NCBI RefSeq assembly: GCF_052068095.1
Contig: NZ_JBQHDG010000022.1
Coordinates: 1-64,000 of the forward strand
DNA length: 64,000 nucleotides
From: Phytohabitans sp052068095
Lineage (GTDB): Bacteria; Actinomycetota; Actinomycetes; Mycobacteriales; Micromonosporaceae
Direction: 5' to 3'
Made by a program: the position numbers and the translations under genes
Notes under the pieces: generated by a model
Database searches by the model: none
What the model saw: the letters and a program-made list of their open reading frames with translations, nothing else
Told to the model about the DNA's origin: nothing
Shown here: positions 52,364-64,000 of the stretch, piece after piece
Numbering within the stretch: position 1 is the first letter of the stretch
Layout of the letters: every line of letters begins with the position of its first letter

Positions 52364-52402
52364 TTGCAACATCTTGCAGAATCTTTCTGCAAGGGCTAGC
52401 GT
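52364..52402 (+). promoter_or_regulatory. MalR-like operator and promoter of the amylase-pullulanase gene
   Basis: CTTGCAGAA and TTCTGCAAG, separated by three bases, form a perfect inverted repeat at about 52373-52393, and a further CTTGCA half-site precedes it. Such CTTGCA/TGCAAG repeats control alpha-amylase genes in streptomycetes through the LacI-family regulator MalR/Reg1. A possible promoter is TTGCAG with TAGCGT 17 bases later (52397-52402); the operator lies between and over them. No MalR gene is in the window; the LacI protein at 17 kb has a different operator. Confidence 0.65.
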
Positions 52403-52434
52403 GCGGGCACCCCGCGAACCCAGGAAGGCCGTCG

Positions 52435-57729
<5,295 letters not shown>

Positions 57730-57741
57730 CCGGAGCGGTGC

Positions 57742-59187
57742 CTACGGGAGGCGGGGTCCGCCCGCCTCCCGCTGGGCGGCCAGCCACGTCTCGACGTCGG
57801 CCGAGCGCCTCGGCAGGCCGTCGGAGAGGACGACCGCGCCCTCCGCGGTGACCAGCACGTCGTCTTCGATGCGGACGGCGATGCCGCGCAGCTCGGCGGG
57901 CACGAGTTCGTCTTCGGGCTGGAAGTACAGACCGGGCTCGACGGTCAGCACGTTGCCCTCGTCGAGCTCGCCCTCGCGGTACTTCTCCTTGCGGGCCCGC
58001 GCGCAGTCGTGCACGTCGATGCCGAGCATGTGCCCGAAGCCGTGCAGCGACCACCGGCGGTAGAGCGTCGAGTCCTTGTCCATCGCCTCGTCGACGCTCA
58101 CCGGCAGTACGCCCAGCGCGTGCAGGCCCTCGGCGAGCACCCGCATGCAGGTCAGGTGTACGTCACGGAAGGCGACGCCGGGCTTGATGAACTCGATGCC
58201 GGCCTGCTGCGACGCGTACACGATGTCGTAGACCTGCCGCTGGAGCGGGGTGAACGTGCCGGAGACCGGGACCACGCGGGTGACGTCGGCCGTGTAGAGG
58301 TGGTGGCCCTCCACGCCCATGTCCATCAGCAGCAGCTCGCCGGGGACGGTGGTGCCGTGGTTGCGGATCCAGTGCAGGATCGTGCCGTTCGCGCCGGCAC
58401 CGACGATCGAGCTGTAGCCGACGCCGTTGCCGTCGTGGCGGGCGCGCAGGCCGAAGACGCCCTCGACGAGCCGCTCCGAGACGCCCCGGTCGGCCGGGAG
58501 GATCCGGGCGACGTCTTCGAAGCCGCGGACGGTCGCGTCGATCGCCGCGCGCAGCTGGGCGATCTCCCACTCGTCCTTGACCAGCTTGAGCTCGGAGATC
58601 ACCCGGCCCAGCTCGGCGTCGCGGGCGCCGGCCTCCTCGGTGTCGTACGGCAGGACCGCCGCGTCCACCACCGGGTCGAAGCCGCGCAGCACGCGGGTGC
58701 GCCCCGGCGGGCAGTCGGCCAGCGCGGCCGTCAGCTCGGACAAGGGCGCGGTGCGGATGCCCAGCTCGGTGGCCTTCTCGTCGAGCGTCTGGCGGCGCCC
58801 GACCCACAGCTCGCCGTCGCGGCTGCGGAAGAACTCGTCGCTTTCCCGAGGTGCGCGGATCTTGGTGTAGAGGACCGCGTCGCCGCTCGGGTGCAGGATC
58901 AGCACGCTGCCGGGGTCGTAGTCGCCGGTCAGGTAGGCGAAGTCGCTGCCAGGCCGGAAGGGGTAGTTGCTGTCGTTCGCCCGCACCCGCTCGGGGCCGG
59001 TCGGCACGACGATGATCTCGCCGGGGAAGGCCGCGGAGACGGCGGCCCGGCGGCGGGCGTGGTGGGCGGCTTGTGGCCGCTCGGGTACCGGCACGGCGTC
59101 GTCGCGCCAGCCGGTGCGCATGAACTCCAGGAGCTGTTCCGGATAGTCCGGGTCGTGTGATTCCGTCCTCGGCTTCTCGTCGCTCAT
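57742..59187 (-). CDS. pepP: Xaa-Pro aminopeptidase (M24 family)
   Basis: 481 residues. An N-terminal creatinase-like domain (YPEQLLEFMRTGW to about 200, with SNYPFRPGSDFAYLTGDYDPG) is followed by the pita-bread M24B catalytic domain. Metal ligands are visible in LLLMDMGVEGHHLYTADVTR (two Asp), HGFGHMLGIDVHD (His), LTVEPGLYF (Glu) and GIAVRIEDDVLV (Glu). It binds two Mn ions and removes N-terminal residues preceding proline. It is convergent with the pullulanase gene (12-base gap) and divergent from asnB. Confidence 0.93.
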   Translation of the reverse strand: MSDEKPRTESHDPDYPEQLLEFMRTGWRDDAVPVPERPQAAHHARRRAAVSAAFPGEIIVVPTGPERVRANDSNYPFRPGSDFAYLTGDYDPGSVLILHPSGDAVLYTKIRAPRESDEFFRSRDGELWVGRRQTLDEKATELGIRTAPLSELTAALADCPPGRTRVLRGFDPVVDAAVLPYDTEEAGARDAELGRVISELKLVKDEWEIAQLRAAIDATVRGFEDVARILPADRGVSERLVEGVFGLRARHDGNGVGYSSIVGAGANGTILHWIRNHGTTVPGELLLMDMGVEGHHLYTADVTRVVPVSGTFTPLQRQVYDIVYASQQAGIEFIKPGVAFRDVHLTCMRVLAEGLHALGVLPVSVDEAMDKDSTLYRRWSLHGFGHMLGIDVHDCARARKEKYREGELDEGNVLTVEPGLYFQPEDELVPAELRGIAVRIEDDVLVTAEGAVVLSDGLPRRSADVETWLAAQREAGGPRLP

Positions 59188-59252
59188 CTCTTGACTCTCC
59201 CGTAATCCCGGATTCCCAGCGTCTGACGTTACCCGGTGCCAGAATGGTGCAT

Positions 59253-61178
59253 ATGTGTGGAATTCTGGCCTTCTTCTCCACCCGGGGCGATGCGGGCGCC
59301 CACCGGGACGCTGTCGCGGGCGCGCTGGAGTGCCTACACCATCGCGGGCCGGACGAGACCGGCGTCCAGGTCGTGGACGACGACGCCGTCTTCGCCCACA
59401 AGCGCCTGTCGATCATCGACGTGGAGTCGAGCCACGAGCCGCTTCCGTACGCCGACGGCCGCTACCTGCTGACCTTCAACGGCGAGATCTACAACTACCT
59501 GGAACTGCGCGAGGAGCTGATCCGCGACTGCGGCGCGATCTTCAAGACCCAGGGCGACGCCGAGGTGGTCGTCGCCGGCTACCACCACTGGGGCGAGCGG
59601 GTGCTGACCCGCCTGCGCGGCATGTTCGCGTTCGTGATCTGGGACCGCCTGGCCGGGAAGGCGTTCGGCGCCCGCGACTACTTCGGCATCAAGCCGATGT
59701 ACTACATGGACACTCCGGACGGCGTCTACCTGGCCTCGGAGAAGAAGGCGCTGCTGGAGCTGGCCGGCCCGCTCCCCGTCGACGCGGCCAGCCTCTCGCA
59801 CTACCTCACGCTCCAGTACGTGCCCGAGCCGCGCACCCTGCACGAGGGCATCCAGCGGCTCGGCTCCGGCGAGCTGTTCCGCTTCACGGCGGCCGGTGGC
59901 GTCGAGGTGGAGCGCTGGTACCGGCCGGTGTTCCGCCCGGCGCCGGTCGACGAGGAGCAGAAGGTGTACGACCGGATCCGCGAGACGCTGCGCGACAGCG
60001 TGCGGGTGCACATGCGGGCCGACGTGCCGGTCGGCGCGTTCCTGTCCAGCGGCATCGACTCGACCGCGATCGTGGCGCTGGCCCGCGAGTTCAACCCGAA
60101 CATCCTGACCTTCACCGTGGGCTTCGACGTGGACGGGTACTCGGAGATCGGCGTGGCCCAGGACTCGGCCCACCACCTCGGTGTCACCACGATCCCGACG
60201 GTGATCGGGCCACAGGACATGATGGACGCGCTACCCAAGATCGTCTGGCATCTGGACGACCCGGTCGCGGACCCGTCGCTGGTGCCGCTCTACTTCGTCG
60301 CGAAGAAGGCGGCCGAGCACGTCACGGTGGTGCTTTCCGGCGAGGGGTCGGACGAGTTCTTCGGCGGATACACGATCTACCGCGAGCCGCTGTCGCTCAA
60401 CTCGGTCCAGCGGCTGCCCGACCCGATGCAGCGTGGCCTGCGCGCGGTGTCCCGGGTGATCCCGCAGGGGGTCAAAGGCAAGAGCTTCCTGGAACGCGGG
60501 ACGACGCGGATCGAGGACCGGTACTACGGAAACGCCCGGATGTTCGCCGAGGCGGAAAAACGCGAGCTCATGCGCCGTAACGACGGCTCGGTGCGGTACA
60601 CGGACGTGACGGCGCCGATCTACGCCGAGTGCACCGACCTCGACGACGTGACCAAGATGCAATACGTCGACCTGCACACCTGGCTACGCGGAGACATCCT
60701 GGTCAAGGCGGATCGGATCTCCATGGCGCATTCGCTGGAGGTGCGCGTGCCGTTCCTCGACAAGGAGGTCTTCGAGGTCGCGTCCACGCTGCCGGTCGAG
60801 CTCAAGCTGCCGCCGCGCTCCACCGCCACGAAGTACGCGCTGCGCCGCGCGCTCGACGGCGTCGTGCCGCCGCCCATCGTCAACCGGCGCAAGCTCGGTT
60901 TCCCCACGCCGACCCGGGTGTGGCTGCGCGGCGAGATGTACGAGTGGGCCCGGCACCTGCTGGCCACCTCCGGCGCGGGCGAGCTGCTTGATCTTGGCTA
61001 CGCGCAGAACCTGCTGGAAGAACACCGCCGCGGCGAGGCCGACCACTCCCGCAAGGTGTGGACGGTGCTGGTCTTCTGCGTCTGGCATGGCGTCTTCGTC
61101 GATCGGTCCATCGACCCGGGCATCGAGCGGAACCCGTCCGCCCTCCTCGCGAAACCCGCCCTTCGAGCGACGGTCTAG
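59253..61178 (+). CDS. asnB: Glutamine-hydrolysing asparagine synthetase B
   Basis: 641 residues. The start is taken as the ATG directly before Cys2 (MCGILAFFS), since the class-II amidotransferase needs an N-terminal Cys; an ATG nine bases earlier gives MVHMCG and would block the active site. The glutaminase domain runs to about 210 (HRGPDETG, FNGEIYNYLELR), and the ATP-pyrophosphatase synthetase domain has PVGAFLSSGIDSTAIVAL (about 257-274). The LEVRVPFLDKEVFEVA segment is typical of AsnB. It makes asparagine from aspartate, glutamine and ATP. No ribosome binding site precedes the ATG. Confidence 0.92.
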   Translation: MCGILAFFSTRGDAGAHRDAVAGALECLHHRGPDETGVQVVDDDAVFAHKRLSIIDVESSHEPLPYADGRYLLTFNGEIYNYLELREELIRDCGAIFKTQGDAEVVVAGYHHWGERVLTRLRGMFAFVIWDRLAGKAFGARDYFGIKPMYYMDTPDGVYLASEKKALLELAGPLPVDAASLSHYLTLQYVPEPRTLHEGIQRLGSGELFRFTAAGGVEVERWYRPVFRPAPVDEEQKVYDRIRETLRDSVRVHMRADVPVGAFLSSGIDSTAIVALAREFNPNILTFTVGFDVDGYSEIGVAQDSAHHLGVTTIPTVIGPQDMMDALPKIVWHLDDPVADPSLVPLYFVAKKAAEHVTVVLSGEGSDEFFGGYTIYREPLSLNSVQRLPDPMQRGLRAVSRVIPQGVKGKSFLERGTTRIEDRYYGNARMFAEAEKRELMRRNDGSVRYTDVTAPIYAECTDLDDVTKMQYVDLHTWLRGDILVKADRISMAHSLEVRVPFLDKEVFEVASTLPVELKLPPRSTATKYALRRALDGVVPPPIVNRRKLGFPTPTRVWLRGEMYEWARHLLATSGAGELLDLGYAQNLLEEHRRGEADHSRKVWTVLVFCVWHGVFVDRSIDPGIERNPSALLAKPALRATV

Positions 61179-61202
61179 GGGCGTGTGCTTAGCTCCGTCT
61201 GG

Positions 61203-61234
61203 CTCAGACCGCAATTTGGCGGGTTCTGAGGTTT
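61203..61234 (+). terminator. Probable terminator of asnB
   Basis: CTCAGACCGC and GCGGGTTCTGAG form an imperfect stem with a short AT-rich loop (AATTTG), followed by GTTTC. It lies 24 bases after the asnB stop and before the next promoter region. Confidence 0.5.
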
Positions 61235-61290
61235 CATCTCCAGGTAGTACGGTGAAAGTTTCCCTAGGTTCCCATAGAGGAGAGTCGAGT

Positions 61291-62178
61291 ATGGAGGCAC
61301 CGGCGGTTCGCCGTGCCGAGGACCGGACCTTGATCAATTCAGGGTCCACCACGGACGACCAGACGCGGGTCAGCAACAGCGAAGCGCCGTGGGACGAGTT
61401 CGACGCCGACGCATATTGGGAAAACAACTACAGCACGCTTCGTGACGACGACGAAGACATCCTCAAGCGGGTCGCGGCCTACTTCGCGGCGAACCCGCCG
61501 GTGGGTGCCCGGCTCGGGCCGGTTACGCGACTCTGGCACCGGCTCCGCCGCCGCCCGGCTCCGGTCACGGCCGTCGGCCTCGACGTCGGTCCCGGCACCA
61601 ACCTCTACCCCGCCCTCGCGATGTTGCCGTACTGCCGGCGCATCACTCTGTGGGAGTACTCCGCCGCCAACGTGCGGTGGCTCCGCAGGGAGCTGCGATC
61701 GTTCCGGTCCACCTGGGACGTCTTCTGGAAGCACGCGATCCGCACGCGCCGGCCGTCCGGCGGCGCCGGGCCGGTCCCCGTCGTCGACGACCCGCGCTCC
61801 GCGCTCACCCGGCGGGTCGACGTCCACAAAGGCAGCATCTTTGATCTGCCCAAGGCGCGCTTCGACGTCGGCACCATGTTCTTCGTCGCCGAGTCGCTGA
61901 CCACCGACCAGCGCGAGTTCGAGCAGGCGACGCGGGCATTCCTCACAAGCCTCAAACCCGGCGCGCCGTTCGCCGCCGCCTTCATGGAGGGTTCTGTCGG
62001 CTACCAGGTAGGCGCATGTCATTTTCCCGCGGTTCCCGTTACCATCGGACAAGTCAAGGAGTTCTTGACCGGCCTGGCTCCTGACCTCGAGCTGCATCAG
62101 GTTCTCAGTGAAAAGCCGCTGCGTGAGGGCTATCACGGCACGATGATCCTTGCTCTGGGTACGGCGTCGAAAAGCTGA
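61291..62178 (+). CDS. SCO2525-family SAM-dependent methyltransferase
   Basis: 295 residues with GAGGAGAG ribosome binding site. The N-terminal ~45 residues look disordered. The Rossmann core has motif I VGLDVGPGTNLYPALAML and the NNMT/PNMT-type LWEYSAANVRWLRREL. The segment WDEFDADAYWENNYSTLRDDDE resembles the opening of the NNMT/PNMT/TEMT group. I recognise it as the SCO2525 type, which is found in a conserved actinobacterial locus with SCO2524, SCO2523 (P-loop), SCO2522 and SCO2521 proteins. The methyl acceptor is unknown. Confidence 0.75.
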   Translation: MEAPAVRRAEDRTLINSGSTTDDQTRVSNSEAPWDEFDADAYWENNYSTLRDDDEDILKRVAAYFAANPPVGARLGPVTRLWHRLRRRPAPVTAVGLDVGPGTNLYPALAMLPYCRRITLWEYSAANVRWLRRELRSFRSTWDVFWKHAIRTRRPSGGAGPVPVVDDPRSALTRRVDVHKGSIFDLPKARFDVGTMFFVAESLTTDQREFEQATRAFLTSLKPGAPFAAAFMEGSVGYQVGACHFPAVPVTIGQVKEFLTGLAPDLELHQVLSEKPLREGYHGTMILALGTASKS

Positions 62179-62211
62179 CGGATACGCCCTGCGGGACGGT
62201 GGTCGCGACAT

Positions 62212-64000
62212 ATGAGGATGCAGCCGCGGCAGCAGCTACTTGAGGTGTGGCGGGCGACCGCGCGATCGTCCCTCCAGGACGGTAAGTGGACATGGGGCGG
62301 TCGTGACCGGGCCAATTCGATCAGCGACGCGGAGCAGTTGCTCTGCCTGATGACACCGGCCACCTCGGTCGAGTCGTTCGGCATCGACCAGCCCAACGCG
62401 ACCGACGATGACGTCGCCACGGCGCTGCGCCTGCTCGGCGACCCGGTCGAGGTCCCGCAGCGGCTGGTCCGTGTCCTGACCGACTACATGGAGCGCTATA
62501 CCGATCCGGCCGGCACGCCCATCTTCTCCGGTGACAGCTACTTCCGCAGCTCGGCGCCGGACCAGGAGCCGACCCACGCGCAGGCGGCCCTCGACGTGGT
62601 CGACTCGTTCGCCATGTCGGTGACCCTGGCGTTGGCCACGATCGGTTTCCTCCGGGTGTTCCGTGCCGAGTTGCTGCGCCGGGAGGATATCCGCGGCGAG
62701 GTCGACGCGCTGGAAAAGCTGGCCAGCACGCGGCTGACCGCCGCGATGGTGGGGTTGTTGCGCAGCTTCACCGTTTCGGTGTTCGACGCCGACTCCAGGG
62801 CCGGCCGTGCACTGGTCCGCACGGCCAACCAGACGGGCCTTCCCAGCCGCCAGGTCGTCGACTCGGTGCGGCGAGCCCTCCGCCAGGTCAGCGCCACACT
62901 GCGCGAGGTCACGATCGGTTCCGGTGCCCAGCAGGTGCTCGACCTCGACAACCCCAACCGTCTCTTCGAGTGCGGCTGGTCCTGGGGCATCGTCGCCAAC
63001 GCGCCGAAGATCAAGCTTGACGATCCCGACGTAGACATCGGCGAGCAGGCCGACGGCGTCGCACAGGAGGCCCCCTACCTCTACTTCACGGTGGTCGCCC
63101 TCGACGGCATCGCGGCCCTCTTCTCCGAGCGCACCCGCATCCTGGGCCTGCTCAACGAAGAGCAGCAGCGGCTGTCCCGGGCGCTACAGATCCGGTGGGA
63201 CCTCACCCAGCAGTACTGGGCGACGATCGCGTCGTTCGATCCGGTGCGCTGGCCGCTGGAGGACATCCCGTGGCGCACCACGGACGAGATGGAAAACGAC
63301 TACCTGAGTCTCCTGGTAAGCGCGGTGACGGTCCAGGAGCTGGAGAGCCGGCGGGGGTCCGATGTGGATCTCGAGCGGGTCGGCCGGGTCCTGGAGGAGT
63401 TGGCCAACCGGGGTCGTGTCACGCGACGGCCGCTGGCGCGCGATGCGGCGGTCAGCCTGCACGCACCAGGCTTCACCTTCGAGCTGGAGGGGAGCGAGGA
63501 GCTGGGCGGGCCCCGGCTCACCTGGCTCGCGTCCGACTACTCGCCGCTGCTGCTCAAGCGCACGCTCCAGGTGGCTGGTCTGGTCCGCGACCCCGACCTG
63601 CGTGGACGGCTGCTGGCCCAGGCCGACATGGTCTGGGATCACCTGGTCAAGCGGCGCCTCACCGACGGCAACGGCCGTGACCTGTGGGACCGGCCGGCCG
63701 GGGCGTTCGAGTCGGTCACCGGCGGCGACGACGCCCCTTCGTGGTACTACACGGAGCGCGTCGTCGAGTGCTTGGTCACCGCGGCCAACCTCGTCAGTCG
63801 TTCACCGCTGCGCAGTGAGCGGCTCACCGAGTTGGCAGGTGAGCTGCTCAACGAAGCAGACCACCTCTTCGACCAGGAGCTCATGGGTGGTGGCGGTGAC
63901 GCCGGCCCCGCGTTGCGGCACGCACTGCAAAACGCCCGGGCCAGCCTGCGCCGGGCCCGCCAGCTGCTCAGTGACCGGCCGGGCACGGCGTACGTGCTCG
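62212..64000 (+). CDS. SCO2524-family protein (3' end beyond window)
   Basis: At least 596 residues, open to the right edge. It begins MRMQPRQQLLEVWRATARSSLQDGKWTWGGRDRANSISDAEQLLCLMTPAT, the characteristic N-terminus of SCO2524-type proteins; a second ATG at 62218 is possible. Later parts are helical (SFAMSVTLALATIGFLRVF; GELLNEADHLFDQELMGGGG) with no recognised catalytic motif. The 33-base gap after the methyltransferase indicates one operon. Function unknown; the next genes outside the window are expected to be SCO2523/2522/2521-like. Confidence 0.7.
   Translation, partial: MRMQPRQQLLEVWRATARSSLQDGKWTWGGRDRANSISDAEQLLCLMTPATSVESFGIDQPNATDDDVATALRLLGDPVEVPQRLVRVLTDYMERYTDPAGTPIFSGDSYFRSSAPDQEPTHAQAALDVVDSFAMSVTLALATIGFLRVFRAELLRREDIRGEVDALEKLASTRLTAAMVGLLRSFTVSVFDADSRAGRALVRTANQTGLPSRQVVDSVRRALRQVSATLREVTIGSGAQQVLDLDNPNRLFECGWSWGIVANAPKIKLDDPDVDIGEQADGVAQEAPYLYFTVVALDGIAALFSERTRILGLLNEEQQRLSRALQIRWDLTQQYWATIASFDPVRWPLEDIPWRTTDEMENDYLSLLVSAVTVQELESRRGSDVDLERVGRVLEELANRGRVTRRPLARDAAVSLHAPGFTFELEGSEELGGPRLTWLASDYSPLLLKRTLQVAGLVRDPDLRGRLLAQADMVWDHLVKRRLTDGNGRDLWDRPAGAFESVTGGDDAPSWYYTERVVECLVTAANLVSRSPLRSERLTELAGELLNEADHLFDQELMGGGGDAGPALRHALQNARASLRRARQLLSDRPGTAYVL

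Overview
The window is about 70% GC with very strong third-position GC bias, frequent GTG starts and dense ATGA stop/start overlaps. Its content (SARP/AfsR-type regulator, acVLRF1, DUF2630, SCO2524/SCO2525-like proteins, E9imm-type peptide, two YpfJ-type metallopeptidases) is that of a filamentous actinomycete chromosome. A Micromonosporaceae-type organism is my best guess, but the sequence alone does not prove it. I annotate 47 protein genes (the last one running off the right edge) plus the tail of an IS110-family transposase at the left edge. I saw no rRNA, tRNA, CRISPR array or phage region.

Layout. 1-7.1 kb: IS110 tail, then an operon for an exported BNR-repeat protein and a carbohydrate (CUT1-type) ABC importer. 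7.1-17 kb: SARP/AfsR regulator, LysE exporter, secreted penicillin-acylase-type hydrolase, AlkD, acVLRF1 release factor, cytochrome P450. 17-29.3 kb: a catabolic regulon with a LacI regulator, MFS transporter, cytosolic THI5-like binding protein, branched-chain-amino-acid-type ABC importer with fused permease-ATPase, a hydrolase resembling 2,6-dihydroxypseudooxynicotine hydrolase, a beta-hydroxyacid-type dehydrogenase and a two-subunit molybdenum hydroxylase. The three transcription units share a palindromic operator (core GCAATCGATTGC), so they are very likely one system for uptake and breakdown of a small, probably N-heterocyclic, compound.

29.3-38 kb: tandem YpfJ-like metallopeptidases, an ABC-F ribosome-protection-type ATPase behind an apparent leader-peptide attenuator, a membrane protein, a small HTH protein, a crotonase, an ABC exporter and an orphan E9imm-type peptide. 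38-44.4 kb: Mug glycosylase, an atypical SDR, a three-gene MNIO (DUF692) cassette whose membrane protein ends in a Cys-Gly tail (a candidate unusual peptide-modification system), TetR/nitrilase, HAD phosphatase. 44.4-64 kb: DUF2630, a membrane AAA+ metalloprotease of FtsH type with a partner lipoprotein, aconitase, a PLP lyase, a 1,764-residue bifunctional amylase-pullulanase under a MalR-like operator, PepP, AsnB, and the start of an SCO2524/SCO2525-type locus.

Four intergenic regions (16.76-17.04, 30.33-30.57, 37.94-38.38 and 50.93-51.44 kb) contain the same kind of unannotated element: two inward-facing copies of a 54-122 bp repeat enclosing a nested hairpin whose inner stem is usually TGCCC/GGGCA. 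Together with the MNIO cassette, the LacI regulon and the ABC-F attenuator, these are the observations most worth following up.
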